The notes under the pieces are model-generated. The model did not search any database, had not been told where the DNA came from, and saw only the letters and a program-made list of their open reading frames with translations. From positions 73,163,279-73,227,278 of the forward strand of contig NC_083571.1 of assembly GCF_027579695.1 (NCBI RefSeq): 64,000 nt of DNA, written 5' to 3'. A program made the translations under genes and the position numbers. The DNA is from Neoarius graeffei. Lineage: Eukaryota > Chordata > Actinopteri > Siluriformes > Ariidae. Shown piece after piece: positions 8,955 to 18,340 of this stretch (positions are counted from its first letter, which is position 1; each line of letters starts with the position of its first letter).

Positions 8955-11900
8955 GAGCGTCTCCTGACGTTCCCAGGGCGATCCGGATGGGCCGAATGGA
9001 AGTCCCGACACAGTTCTTTATCCAGGACATCCCGAGCAGGAACCCAGCAGCGCTCCTCAGGACCATAGCCCTCCCAGTCCACCAGATATTGCAACCCGCC
9101 GCGGACCCGGCGGGAGTCAAGCAGGCAATGCACAGTGAACACAGTCTGCCCCTGGAAGATGCGGGGGGGTGGGGGGTTCCTAGGGGCAGGGGCATACATA
9201 GACGTCAGTACAGGCCGCAACAGGGAAACATGGAAAGTGGGGTTGATCCTCAGAGTCCGGGGCAACTGAAGCCGGTAGGAGACAGGGTTCACCCTGTGCA
9301 CCACCTTGAAGGGGCCAATGTAGCGAGGAGCAAGCTTGCGGTTCTCCACCCGCAGCGGAAGGTCCTTAGTGGACAGCCAAACCCGCTGCCCAGGGCGGAA
9401 AGTGTGTGCAGGTCTTCTGTGGCGGTTGGCCTGAGTCTGGTTGGTTCTGGAGGTCTGTATGAGGGTCTTCCTGACCTTGCTCCAGGTCTTGCGACACCGT
9501 CTCACATATTGGTTGACCGAGGGCACCCCCGCGTCCTCCTCCTGGTCCGGGAACAGAGGTGGCTGGAACCCGAATTGGCACTGGAATGGCGACAGCTTGG
9601 TGGCCGATGACTGCAGGGTGTTGTGGGCGTACTCTGCCCATGGCAGCCAGGTGCTCCACGATGTCGGGTTATCCATAGCCAGGCCTCGCAGGGTGGTTTC
9701 CAGGTCCTGGTTGAGCCTCTCCGTCTGACCATTGGACTGTGGGTGAAACCCAGAGGAGAGGCTGGCAGTGGCTCCGATGACCTTGCAGAACCCGTGCCAC
9801 ACTCGGGAGGAGAACTGGGGCCCTCGGTCTGAGACGATGTCCTGTGGAAGACCAAAGACTCGGAAGACATGATTAAATATAAGTTTCGCTGTTTCAAGAG
9901 CAGAGGGGAGTTTGCACAGAGGTATGAAGCGGCAGGCCTTGGAGAATCTGTCAACAATGACCAAAATGACCATGTTACCTTGTGACTCAGGGAGACCCGT
10001 GATGAAGTCGACTGCCACGTGGGACCAGGGACGCCGGGGAATGGTCAGAGGATGCAGGAGACCCTGGGGATGCTGTCGTGGGTTCTTGGTTCTGGTGCAA
10101 ACCTCACAGGACAGGACAAATGACCTTACTTCCTGCTCCATGTTAGGCCACCAGAAGCGTCTTTTCAGGAAGTCCAGGGTCCTCCGAGCTCCCGGGTGGG
10201 TGGTGAGAGGGGAAGAGTGACCCCACTGGAGAACCTTGGCCCGGGCTTGATGTGGGACGTACAAGAGGCCCGGTGGCCCCGTCCCAGGACCAGGGTCCTG
10301 GCGTTGGGCTCGTCGAACAGCCTCCTCAATACCCCAGCGGACAGGGGCCACAATCCGGGACACCGGGATAATAGGCCCGACTTCATTCTCCCTGTTAGTG
10401 GCAGAGAACAGCCTGGACAGTGCGTCAGGTTTGGTGTTCTTGGAGCCGGGACGGTACGAGAGGGTGAAGTCAAACCGACTGAAAAACAGGGCCCACCTAG
10501 CCTGTCGAGGGTTCAGTCTCTTGGCTTGCTGGAGGTACTCCAGGTTCTTGTGGTCAGTCCAAACCAGGAATGGATGTTGCGCTCCCTCCAGCCAGTGCCT
10601 CCACTCCTCAAGGGCCAGTTTGACCGCTAGCAGTTCTCGATCCCCCACATCGTACCGGGACTCCGCAGGACTCAGGCGGTGGGAGAAGTAAGCGCAGGGG
10701 TGCAGCTTTCCTTCCGAACGTTGAGAGAGTACCGCGCCGACACCACTGTCCGAGGCGTCCACCTCCACGATGAATGGTTGGGAGGTGTCCGGGAGGACCA
10801 GAATGGGTGCCGTGCAGAAGCGGGCCTTGAGGTCTTTGAACGCCTTTTCTGCCTGAGGAGACCAGCCATAAGATCCACCTGTCCCTTTGGTGAGGTCTGA
10901 CATGGGTGCTGCCACAGAACTGAAGTTCCTGATGAACTTGCGGTAGAAGTTAGCGAATCCTAAGAACCGCTGAACCTCCTTAACGGACTTGGGAGTAGGC
11001 CAGTCCCGGACGGCCAGGGTCTTGGCAGGGTCCATTTGGAGTTGGCCTGTCCGTACAATAAATCCCAGAAAGGAGACCTCGGGAACATGAAATTCGCATT
11101 TCTGGGCCTTGGCGAACAGATTGTTCTGTAGCAGCCTCTGGAGAACCTGGCGGACATGGTGGCAGTGCTCCTGCACGGTCTTGGAAAAGATAAGGATGTC
11201 ATCGAGGTAGACAAAGACGTACAGGTTAATCATATCCCTTAAGACGTCGTTGATTAGGGCCTGAAAAACAGCTGGTGCGTTGGTGAGTCCGAAGGGCATC
11301 ACCTGGTATTCGTAGTGCCCAGACGGGGTGTTAAAGGCAGTCTTCCACTCGTCTCCCTGTCGGATACGGATGAGGTGGTATGCGTTCCGTAGGTCCAACT
11401 TGGTGAAGACGGTGGCGCCTTGGAGCAGGTCGAAAGCAGTGGACATCAGCGGAAGGGGATATCGGTTGCGCACAGTGAGCTTGTTCAGGCCCCTGTAGTC
11501 AATACATGGTCGAAGCCCCCCATCCTTCTTGCCGACAAAGAAGAAGCCGGCACCAGCAGGTGAGGTGGAGGGTCGAATGAACCCAGAGACCAGGGCGTCT
11601 TTGAGGTATTCCTCCATAGCCTTGCGTTCTGGCTGAGAGAGGGAAAACAGTCTGCCACGAGGAGGGGTAGTCCCAGGGAGCAAGTCGATGGCACAGTCGT
11701 AGGCCCGGTGCGGAGGAAGAACGGCGGCCCTGCTCTTGCTGAAGACCTCCTTGAGATCCCAGTACTCTGTGGGAACTTGAGATAACTCGGTGAGATCAGG
11801 GGGCTCGGCAGGAGACACAGGAGAGCTAGAGAGCAGACAAGAGGCATGGCATGCAGGGCCCCATTCCACAACCTGGCTTGTTACCCAGTCTATGCGAGGG

Positions 11901-12289
11901 TTGTGGCGAGTAAGCCAAGGAAGGCCTAGAATAACTGGGAACTCAGGTGAAGGAATCAGGTGCAGGGATATTTCTTCCTTGTGACCTTGAGACTGGAGGA
12001 AGACTGGAGAAGTAACTTGAGTGACTCTTCCATCACCTAACGCTTGGCCATCGAGGGCAGACACAGACAGAGGGACTTCAAGAGGTGCAGTAGGTATATT
12101 GATGCTTTGGGCGAAGTGAATATCCATAAAGTTCCCAGCCGCCCCTGAGTCTATCAAAGCTTGACAAGAGTGGACAGACTCACCCCAGGAGATGGAGACC
12201 AGGATGTAGATTCCTTGGCCAGGGAGTCCGGGAGAGAGGGTAGGCCCCGTCACAACCCTCCCTCGGCTGGACGGGGCGGTCCTTTTCCC
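8951..12289 (-). CDS. pol: Sushi-type Pol polyprotein (expressed by -1 frameshift)
   Basis: The pol frame is open from 12346 to a stop at 8951 and is entered by frameshifting at 12283-12289. In order: a pepsin-like retroviral protease with [13 protein letters not shown] with [11 protein letters not shown] and the YLDDILIF box; RNase H with [15 protein letters not shown] and [10 protein letters not shown]; an integrase HHCC finger ([11 protein letters not shown]... CEVCTR); the integrase core with Asp in VDFITG, Asp in SDRGPQF and Glu in NGQTERLN; and a C-terminal chromodomain ([17 protein letters not shown]). Every catalytic residue I looked for is present and there is no internal stop. The chromodomain places it among chromoviruses, where it may guide integration to chromatin marks. 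Confidence 0.93.
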   Translation of the reverse strand, partial: GKRTAPSSRGRVVTGPTLSPGLPGQGIYILVSISWGESVHSCQALIDSGAAGNFMDIHFAQSINIPTAPLEVPLSVSALDGQALGDGRVTQVTSPVFLQSQGHKEEISLHLIPSPEFPVILGLPWLTRHNPRIDWVTSQVVEWGPACHASCLLSSSPVSPAEPPDLTELSQVPTEYWDLKEVFSKSRAAVLPPHRAYDCAIDLLPGTTPPRGRLFSLSQPERKAMEEYLKDALVSGFIRPSTSPAGAGFFFVGKKDGGLRPCIDYRGLNKLTVRNRYPLPLMSTAFDLLQGATVFTKLDLRNAYHLIRIRQGDEWKTAFNTPSGHYEYQVMPFGLTNAPAVFQALINDVLRDMINLYVFVYLDDILIFSKTVQEHCHHVRQVLQRLLQNNLFAKAQKCEFHVPEVSFLGFIVRTGQLQMDPAKTLAVRDWPTPKSVKEVQRFLGFANFYRKFIRNFSSVAAPMSDLTKGTGGSYGWSPQAEKAFKDLKARFCTAPILVLPDTSQPFIVEVDASDSGVGAVLSQRSEGKLHPCAYFSHRLSPAESRYDVGDRELLAVKLALEEWRHWLEGAQHPFLVWTDHKNLEYLQQAKRLNPRQARWALFFSRFDFTLSYRPGSKNTKPDALSRLFSATNRENEVGPIIPVSRIVAPVRWGIEEAVRRAQRQDPGPGTGPPGLLYVPHQARAKVLQWGHSSPLTTHPGARRTLDFLKRRFWWPNMEQEVRSFVLSCEVCTRTKNPRQHPQGLLHPLTIPRRPWSHVAVDFITGLPESQGNMVILVIVDRFSKACRFIPLCKLPSALETAKLIFNHVFRVFGLPQDIVSDRGPQFSSRVWHGFCKVIGATASLSSGFHPQSNGQTERLNQDLETTLRGLAMDNPTSWSTWLPWAEYAHNTLQSSATKLSPFQCQFGFQPPLFPDQEEDAGVPSVNQYVRRCRKTWSKVRKTLIQTSRTNQTQANRHRRPAHTFRPGQRVWLSTKDLPLRVENRKLAPRYIGPFKVVHRVNPVSYRLQLPRTLRINPTFHVSLLRPVLTSMYAPAPRNPPPPRIFQGQTVFTVHCLLDSRRVRGGLQYLVDWEGYGPEERCWVPARDVLDKELCRDFHSAHPDRPGNVRRRS
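12244..12289 (-). promoter_or_regulatory. -1 ribosomal frameshift signal (gag-pol)
   Basis: On the coding strand the gag frame reads ...TTG GGA AAA GGA, giving the slippery heptamer G GGA AAA at 12289-12283 in the correct X XXY YYZ register. After a 5-nt spacer (GGACC) comes a perfect 8-bp stem, GCCCCGTC (12277-12270) with GACGGGGC (12251-12244), and an 18-nt loop. The gag TGA lies in the 3' part. The -1 frame downstream reads KRTAPSSRG, matching pol. PEG10, a domesticated sushi-type gene, uses the related G GGA AAC. Confidence 0.88.
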
Positions 12290-13269
12290 AAGAGTTCGGG
12301 ACATGATGCTCGGAAGTGACCAGGCTTGCCACAGTAGATGCAGCACTTGTCCCTCCTTCTGCGCTCCCTCTCAGATGCGGAGAGGCGAGTACGACCCACT
12401 TGCATGGGTTCTGGACAGTCACTGAAGGAGGTAGACGGTCTCCAGGTAGAGGTAGGGAGGCTGGGGGGGCTCAAGGCTTGGTGGCGTTCTCTCATCCTGT
12501 TGTCCAGACGAATAGCATGTGAGATGAGGGTTTCGAGGTCACTTGGGCATCCAATAGAGGCCAGACCGTCCTTGATGGGGTCAGACAGACCATGGTGGAA
12601 GGCTGACACCAGGGCAGTCTCGTTCCATCCACTTACTGCTGCGAGTGTTCGGAACGAGATGGCGTAATCTGCGACGCTTCCTCCTTGCCGGATGGACATG
12701 AGCTTTCGGGCTGCGTCGGTACTGATGTCTGCCTGATTGAAGACCCGAAGCATCTCTTCAGAAAACAGCTGGAAATCAAAGCACTCAGGTCCCTGTCTTT
12801 GCCAGATAGCAGTAGCCCAGGCTCGCGCCTTACCAGCTAATAAGGTGATCACAAAGGCAATCTTGCGGCGATCCGTAGTGTAGGTGGTAGGCTGAAGCTC
12901 AAAGGTGAGTTGACACTGGGTAAGGAACTCTCGGCACTCACTGTGCTTGCCGTCATACCTCTGTGGTGCAGGAAGGCTGGGTTCACGAGGTGAAGAAGGC
13001 AGCATGGCAGGAGGCACTGGAGCAGGAGTGGGAGCTGGATCAGGAGCAGGAACTGGATCAGGAGCAGGAGATGCAGGCAGAGATGTCAGCTGTGCCAGGG
13101 TTTTCCCAATTTGCTGAAGCAGTTCCTCGTGGCGAGCAAGGGCCTCACGTTGGCTGGTGAGCGTACGTCCATGAGCGTCCATGGTCGCTCCGAAGCGTGT
13201 CAAAGCTGCCATAATTCCCTGAAGGTTGGCCGGGTAGACAGTTGAAGCAGCCTCTGCTGAGTCGGTCAT
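12250..13269 (-). CDS. gag: Sushi-type Gag
   Basis: 339 residues from an ATG only 13 nt after the 5' LTR. An N-terminal coiled-coil-like segment (about residues 25-65) is followed by a Pro/Ala-rich linker of PAPDP repeats. Next comes the capsid-like domain ([16 protein letters not shown] through about residue 260). It ends with an Arg-rich stretch ([10 protein letters not shown]) and one CCHC knuckle, [14 protein letters not shown]. The knuckle is immediately followed by the frameshift signal and the gag stop at 12250. The very short leader means the primer-binding site nearly touches the start codon. Confidence 0.92.
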   Translation of the reverse strand: MTDSAEAASTVYPANLQGIMAALTRFGATMDAHGRTLTSQREALARHEELLQQIGKTLAQLTSLPASPAPDPVPAPDPAPTPAPVPPAMLPSSPREPSLPAPQRYDGKHSECREFLTQCQLTFELQPTTYTTDRRKIAFVITLLAGKARAWATAIWQRQGPECFDFQLFSEEMLRVFNQADISTDAARKLMSIRQGGSVADYAISFRTLAAVSGWNETALVSAFHHGLSDPIKDGLASIGCPSDLETLISHAIRLDNRMRERHQALSPPSLPTSTWRPSTSFSDCPEPMQVGRTRLSASERERRRRDKCCIYCGKPGHFRASCPELLGKGPPRPAEGGL

Positions 13270-13270
13270 G

Positions 13271-13281
13271 ACGGAGTCTTT
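13271..13281 (-). promoter_or_regulatory. Self-primer binding site (Tf1/sushi type)
   Basis: One nucleotide inside the 5' LTR the coding strand reads AAAGACTCCGT. No TGG-type tRNA site is present. Its exact 11-nt complement, ACGGAGTCTTT, occurs in the LTR at 13586-13576, placed 31 nt downstream of a TATA-like box, i.e. at the predicted RNA 5' end. That is the arrangement used for self-priming in Tf1 and sushi elements. Confidence 0.85.
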
Positions 13282-13298
13282 CTGTTAGGGTTTTGCTG

Positions 13299-13351
13299 GG
13301 ATTCGAACCTGGTTCGTTGGTGTGATGATCCAGCAAACCCCCACTAGGCCA
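13299..13351 (-). promoter_or_regulatory. tRNA-like A box and B box in U5
   Basis: On the minus strand TGGCCTAGTGG (13351-13341) fits the Pol III A box and GGTTCGAATCC (13309-13299) is a perfect B box. The start-to-start distance is 42 nt, close to the 44 of a standard tRNA. The flanking acceptor arms cannot pair (CCCCTGG against AGCAAAA), so this is not a tRNA gene. The same module is at 8521-8469 in the other LTR. Confidence 0.6.
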
Positions 13352-13609
13352 CCAGGGGAATGACTCAAATGCAGAGGCGTGAGGCAGAAGTAGAAAAAGT
13401 AACAAAAGGTTTATTTATACTATGTACACTATATACAATCCAGGGCAAAACAAAAAAACAAACAAAAAAAAAAAAAACAAAGAGTATAATTCAAAAAGAA
13501 AAAGGCAAAAATGCAAAAGCTCAGAAGATCCACAAAACACAGTACAAAGGAAACTGGAGATAAACATAACAGCACAAAGACTCCGTGACAAGAGGACTGA
13601 ACTCAGGGG

Positions 13610-13617
13610 TATAAATA
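13610..13617 (-). promoter_or_regulatory. TATA-like box of the sushi-type LTR
   Basis: TATTTATA on the coding strand, starting 31 nt upstream of the ACGGAGTCTTT inferred to be the RNA 5' end. The spacing is typical of Pol II TATA promoters, and it agrees with the independently derived self-primer position. Confidence 0.7.
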
Positions 13618-13784
13618 CACAAACTAATTAAGGACACAGGTGAAGATAATTAGGACTAACAGGCAATTAACAAAAAAAAAGACAAAACACAGGAACAGTG
13701 GCGGCCTCTAGAGGCCAAAATAAACATGACACGAAAAGGAAATAACAGCGGCCTCTAGAGGCCAAAACAGTCCAAGTCCTAACA

Positions 13785-15373
13785 CCAATGACACAGATAA
13801 CTTCAACACAATGTCAGAATTTTGTTTAATTGATTATGAGACTCTTGAAAAAACTGTACAAAATCTCAGTTCCTCAACATCCGAATTGGACATTCTGCCC
13901 ACCAACTTTTTTAAGTCTGTTCTTCATCTTATAATTACAGATGTGCTTCAAATTATAAATACAATCCTGGAGACTGACGTTGTTCCTGTGTCCCTAAAAA
14001 AAGCCGTTGTAAAGCCCCTTCTTAAAAAAAATAATCTGGATCCTTCAGTATTAAATAACTACAGGCCAATATCAAATTTACCATTCATTGGGAAAATCCT
14101 TGAAAAAATTGTCTTCAATCAATTAACTGCCTTCTTGATAGCAAACAGCCATTTTGATAATTTTCAGTCAGGTTTTCGTGCCAATCATAGCACTGAAACA
14201 GCACTGATTAAAGTTATAAATGACATACGTCTTAATACTGATGCAGGCAAAACATCGGTCCTGGTATTACTGGACCTCAGTGCAGCTTTTGATACTATTG
14301 ATCACAACATACTGCTATATCGACTTGAACACTGGGTTGGATTGACTGGTAAAGTTATCAATTGGTTAAATTCATACTTAAAAGATAGAAGCTTCTCTGT
14401 TACCCTGGGAAATTGTTCCTCAACATCAATGTCCTTGACCTGTGGTGTCCCCCAGGGGTCGATTCTTGGACCATTACTTTTCAACCTTTATATGCTCCCA
14501 CTTGGGCAAATTATCAATAAAAATTCAATTTTGTATCACTGCTATCCAGATGACACCCAAATTTATTTCGCTCTATCACCTAATGATTATGCCCCCCTTG
14601 AATGTCTCTACCAGTGTATCGATCAAATCAATAGCTGGATGTCACAAAATTTTCTTCAGCTGAACACAGATAAAACAGAAGTAATTCTATTTGGAAAAAA
14701 AGATGAAAGACTCAAGATTACCACTATTTTTGACACAAAAGGGATTAAAACAAAAGAAATGGTTAAAAATCTTGGTGTTTTCATTGACAGCGAGCTAAAC
14801 TTTGACAGTCACATGAAAGCAATCACTAAAACGGCATTTTATCACCTAAAAAACATTTCCAAACTAAGAGGACTTATGTCAAAAAATGATCTGGAAAAAC
14901 TAATACATGCCTTCATCTCTAGTAGGGTTGATTACTGCAATGGCCTTTTCACAGGCCTGCCAAAAAAGACCATCAAACGACTTCAGCCGGTTCAAAATGC
15001 AGCGGCTAGGGTTCTCACACGAACAAAAAGAACAGAGCACATTACTCCAATTCTAAGGTCCCTTCACTGGCTTCCAGTAAGCTACAGAATTGACTTTAAA
15101 GTATTGCTGCTGGTGTACAAATCTCTAAATGGTACAGGGCCCAATTACCTCTCTGATATGTTGCAGCGGCCTAACCCAATCAGATCTACCAGATCAAAAC
15201 AGAAAAATTTACTTTTAAAACCAGTTGTTAAAACAAAGTATGGTGAAGCAGCTTTTAGCTACTATGCAGTACAGCTATGGAACCAACTGCCAGAGGACAT
15301 TAAAAATGCTCCTGCTGTTGGCAGTTTTAAATCTAGGTTAAAGACCAAGCTGTTTTCAGATGCTTTCTGTTAA
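13785..15373 (+). pseudogene. LINE-B ORF2, reverse transcriptase half
   Basis: About 520 residues are open to the stop at 15373. RT blocks: [76 protein letters not shown], and the catalytic box, which reads YPDDTQIYF instead of the usual YADD. The C-terminal LINE domain ([46 protein letters not shown]) is complete. The Ala-to-Pro change sits beside the catalytic aspartates and probably impairs activity; the inverted copy at 2940-3835 keeps Ala. The 5' end is cut by the LTR insertion. Confidence 0.9.
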
Positions 15374-16064
15374 ATAATGAATATAGTCGTCTTTTTTTTT
15401 TATAATTTTTACTTTCTCTGCATGTTTTAAATTTACTTTAATTTTAACTTCTTTATTCTATTCTGCTGGTTTCTTTTTTTTCTCCTCCTATTTTTACTTT
15501 ATTTTATTACTTTATTTCTACTATTGTTTAATTATTATTTTCTTTTAATTCTTTTAATTAATTGTTTTAGAATAAAAATAAAATTATTTTATGTAAATTT
15601 ATTTCTCTATTGTTTACTGTTTTTGTTTTTACTTCTGTAAAGCACATTGAACTGCCATTGTGTATGAAATGTGCTATATAAATAAACTTGCCTTGCCTTG
15701 CCTTGCCTTAATTCTAGGTAGCCAGATAGTCGTCCGTGCCAAATGTAGGTGGCGCTAGTGTGGATACGCTTCGCACCCCCACAAATTTTTTGGAAGCAAT
15801 TTATAGATCACCCATATGCTCTCTCAGAAAAAGCAATCAGAATCATGGGATCTTTGAAAATATTCAATTTAAACCAACATGAATGTCATACCCGTGGTCG
15901 GACCTCCAAATTTTGGGCGTGGCCCATCCGGCCGGGAAGGGGTTAATCTGGTCAAGGTTAGTAAAATTTTCTATTCCTATCCCTAGACTCTATAATAACA
16001 AATTGTGATTAAATTCTGAGATGGTGAGTTTCCTGAAGTGAGCTGTTCTTAAAAAAAGTCACTC
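14479..16064 (+). repeat. Right arm of the 1.6 kb inverted repeat
   Basis: Counterpart of 2252-3835. It runs from within the LINE-B RT (14479) through the LINE-B 3' UTR, its CTTGC-type tail, and about 350 bp of element end to the TTAA at 16065. On this side LINE-B is full length, so this is the source arm. Confidence 0.85.
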
Positions 16065-16068
16065 TTAA

Positions 16069-16683
16069 AAGCTCACTGTAGTTTAACTTGGACAGTTGTT
16101 GTTGTAAGGATGCTAACGCTTCCTTGGAAGCGGATGGAGGTCTATAACATCCAACAACAGTTATGCAGAGGGATTTGGCTATTTCCACATTTAAGGCCAA
16201 AAACTCAATTTGCTTACTAATGGACTCAGACAAGACAATTGAAGCAACAAATCTTGATTTAACATAGATGGCTACCCCACCACCTTTTTTGGGCCTGTCA
16301 GTACGATAGATGTTGTATCCACTTATGCTGACATCATCATTTGTAATAGATTTTGTCAGCCACGTTTCAGAGATGATGACAATGTCTGCGTCTGTTGATC
16401 TAACCCAAATTTTGACCATGTCCATTTTAGGTAGCAAACTGCGCACATTAAGATGAAAAATTTTGAGCCCAGGCATTGATTTAAAATCTGCCGGAGTGTG
16501 GGTGAGTTGCAGTTCTGGTCCAGGGTTTGGTTGCACATTTCCAGATAGAAGTAAAAGTAGAACAATCATCAATCTTTGTTTCACATTACATTTTGAACCA
16601 GTATTTTTGTATGTCGGGGCCAGGCAACTATTTTCACTGGGCAAGAATGTGAGATCATATAAAGAAAAAGCACTTTGGATCTG
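16069..16683 (-). pseudogene. LINE-A ORF2 N-terminus with 2A-like motif and endonuclease
   Basis: The minus frame reads a hydrophobic run (RLMIVLLLLLSG), then NVQPNPGP. This matches the C-terminal core of 2A ribosome-skipping peptides (usually D-V/I-E-x-NPGP), except that Asp is Asn and Glu is Gln. The endonuclease follows directly: IFHLNVRSLLPKMDMV, ADIVIISETWL, KKGGGVAIYV and VVGCYRPPS. The frame is cut at 16069 by the inverted-repeat element and resumes at 2247. Upstream of about 16683 the open frame is SINE sequence, so the true start is unclear. Endonuclease call is firm; 2A activity is inference. Confidence 0.8.
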
Positions 16684-16795
16684 TTGCCGCTTATCCTGTT
16701 CTACAGGGTTGCAGGCAAGCTGAAGCCTATCCCAGCTGACTATGGACAAGAGGCAGGGTACACCCTGGACAAGTCGCCAGGTGATCGCAGACATT
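16684..16795 (-). mobile_element. 5'-truncated tRNA-derived SINE fragment
   Basis: Matches the 3' body of the SINEs at 20101-20477 and 49595-49968 (GCCGCTTATCCTG...AAGTCGCCAGGTGATC on the plus strand). The tRNA-like head is missing. Confidence 0.7.
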
Positions 16796-16799
16796 AATT

Positions 16800-17335
16800 G
16801 TTTAATTCATTTTAATTAAAGCAATTAATTAAATTAGGGTGATCAGACGTCTCTATTTTCTGGGAACAGTCCCTGTTTTTGGTGGCCTGTCCATGGCTGG
16901 AGCTGTCCCCTGAAATGCCTTCATTTTTAACCATGACCAACAGACACCCCCCTCCCCCAACAAAAAAACAAAAAACAGACCGAAACATCTACCAGATTTC
17001 AGCAGACACCTCGTGTATTGTTTTGTGGATCACTTTGCAAGGTTGTTAAAGATGGGCTGGTTTGAGTTTTTCAGAAACCACTGATTTCCTGTGATTTTCA
17101 TGCACAACAGTCTCAAGAGTTTACACAGAATGATGCCAAAAAAAAGAGGGAGCAACAGTTCTGCGGGCTAAGTTTTGACACTTTGCTTTATTATTTGCAT
17201 GGACTTTACACAATGTTCCATTTTAAAATAACTTATTAAATAGGTTTTTTATGTGCCTTTGTTATTTGGTGTCGACTCTTCTTAACCCCCCCCCCCCCCC
17301 CACACACACACACACACACACTTTGTCTCTTTGCA
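16800..17335. other. No gene; C-run and CA microsatellite
   Basis: I see no coding signal. A C-run followed by CA repeats lies at about 17286-17321. The rest is unassigned AT-rich sequence. Confidence 0.5.
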
Positions 17336-17339
17336 TGAT

Positions 17340-18340
17340 TTATGCTCAGTATAGTTGTGTCTCATCGTCATGACTGACACCTTGTTGTGGTGGTGGAGCT
17401 TGTGTGTCTTGAGGATCCTAAGAGCTATGCCAGCAGGAGCTTATGCTCCTGGTAGGTCCACCCTCACTGGATTGGTTGAGAGAGAGGCCAGGCGGAGAGT
17501 GGCCACTGGTCCTCCAGGTTGGGTGTTGGGCAGAGGGTTAACCACCTACTTCCATATAACATCAATGGTTACAGAAACGGGCAAGAATCACAACATCTCT
17601 AGGGGAAGGATACAGGTCTCAGTCTGAAATTGGACCACCAGTAGATGGTTTGTGAATGATGTTCGCCAAACTCAACCAAGACCCAAAGCAGCAAATGAAG
17701 ATTGCATGTTGGAATGTAAGGACTGTGTACGCAGAAGGTCACAGCAGATTCTAGTGGAATGAGAAAATTTTGACATGAGGTACTTGGTGTGAGTGAATGC
17801 AGGTGAACTGGTTCAGGCAAATTGAATTTAAGAGCTGAAGCAAAGAGGCTGTATTGTTTTTGGATATGAAAGCTTATACGAGGAATGAGTAGCCATTGTC
17901 ATCAACAGGAAGCAAAACAATCACTGGTCAAACAACTGATGACAGGATTATGACAGCAAGGTTCTATTTTAATCACATTAAACTAAGAGGATACAATGTT
18001 ACGCCCCGACAAACAATGCAAGTCAGGAAGAGAAGTTGTTCTACCAAGTACTACATGATGCTACTTCTAAAACCCCAAAGCACAATATGGTAGTAGTTAT
18101 GGGTGATATATGTGCAAAAATTGGTAAAGACAATAAAGACTTTGTGGAGAAGGAAATGAAAATGGTGAATTGTTTTTGGAATTCTGTCATAGTAATGAAC
18201 TAGTCATCAGATGAAGCATATTTCAGCACAACGAAATTCACAGGAAGACCTGGACATCTCCAGATGGAAACACAAAAAATCAGATAGACCATATTACCAT
18301 CCAGAGGTGTTTTCGAAGATCATTGGCTGATGTGAGAGTT
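17340..18340 (+). pseudogene. Decayed RTE-type LINE fragment (5' region and endonuclease)
   Basis: A 5' UTR-like stretch (about 17370-17600, with tgttgtggtggtggagcttg) leads into a degenerate endonuclease. Recognisable pieces are KIACWNVRT (near 17698), then in another frame VVMGDICAKIGKD (near 18095). Many stops and shifts break it. No RT is present. The motif spacing is RTE-like. Confidence 0.55.

Larger units (their letters stand above)
8453..13784 (-). mobile_element. Young sushi-type (Ty3/Metaviridae) LTR retrotransposon
   Basis: Both LTRs begin TG and end CA, and a 5-bp CCAAT duplication flanks the element (8448-8452 and 13785-13789). The coding strand is minus. Gag and pol are separate overlapping frames. 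Pol order is protease, RT, RNase H, integrase, chromodomain, as in chromoviruses. The LTRs differ only by A-run length and about one substitution (GGCGGAAG vs GGCAGAAG), so insertion is recent. Catalytic motifs are all present, so this copy looks potentially intact. Related domesticated mammalian genes include PEG10 and the RTL family. Confidence 0.92.
13283..13784 (-). repeat. 5' LTR of the sushi-type element
   Basis: 502 bp. On the coding strand: U3 with two GGCCTCTAGAGGCC palindromes (13763-13750 and 13716-13703), a TATA-like box (13617-13610), the predicted RNA start (13586), an AATAAA at 13415-13410, and a U5 that carries a tRNA-like module. It ends ...CCCTAACA at 13283. Confidence 0.92.
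5527..15705 (+). mobile_element. Full-length LINE-B (L2/CR1-like), interrupted by a sushi-type element
   Basis: Flanked by an 8-bp duplication CCTTAATT (5519-5526 and 15706-15713). It ends in AATAAACTTGCC with CTTGC-type tail repeats. Order: pyrimidine-rich 5' UTR, ORF1 with an esterase-like domain, ORF2 with endonuclease and reverse transcriptase, and an AT-rich 3' UTR. An LTR element with a CCAAT duplication sits in ORF2. Without it the LINE is about 4.8 kb. Frameshifts and a changed catalytic box show that it is dead. Confidence 0.85.
2252..16064. mobile_element. 13.8 kb inverted-repeat DNA element inserted at TTAA in LINE-A
   Basis: The two ends are inverted repeats starting GAGTGACTTTTT. 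The right end abuts TTAA (16065-16068) and the left end abuts TTCA (2248-2251), one change from TTAA. Removing the element and one TTAA rejoins LINE-A in frame across ...SELL-MAGDL..., which independently supports the boundaries and a 4-bp TTAA duplication as in piggyBac/Kolobok-type elements. The arms are about 1585 bp each (2252-3835 and 14479-16064). Each holds about 360 bp of element end plus about 1.2 kb of LINE-B 3' sequence. The interior holds an acidic ORF, a Harbinger MITE, LINE-B and the sushi-type element. No complete transposase is visible. Confidence 0.7.

Noticed and set aside
8987..12670. Several long plus-strand open frames (up to about 207 codons)
   Set aside because: They lie opposite the GC-rich gag/pol of the sushi-type element and have no motifs; they are antisense shadows.
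13283..13360. A tRNA gene (B box GGTTCGAATCC, A box present)
   Set aside because: The acceptor and T stems do not pair and the module is repeated in both LTRs, so it is tRNA-like sequence in U5 and not a tRNA gene.
16684..16795. N-terminal extension of the LINE-A protein (MSAITWRLVQ...)
   Set aside because: This part is a SINE fragment read in frame, so it is not original LINE coding sequence.
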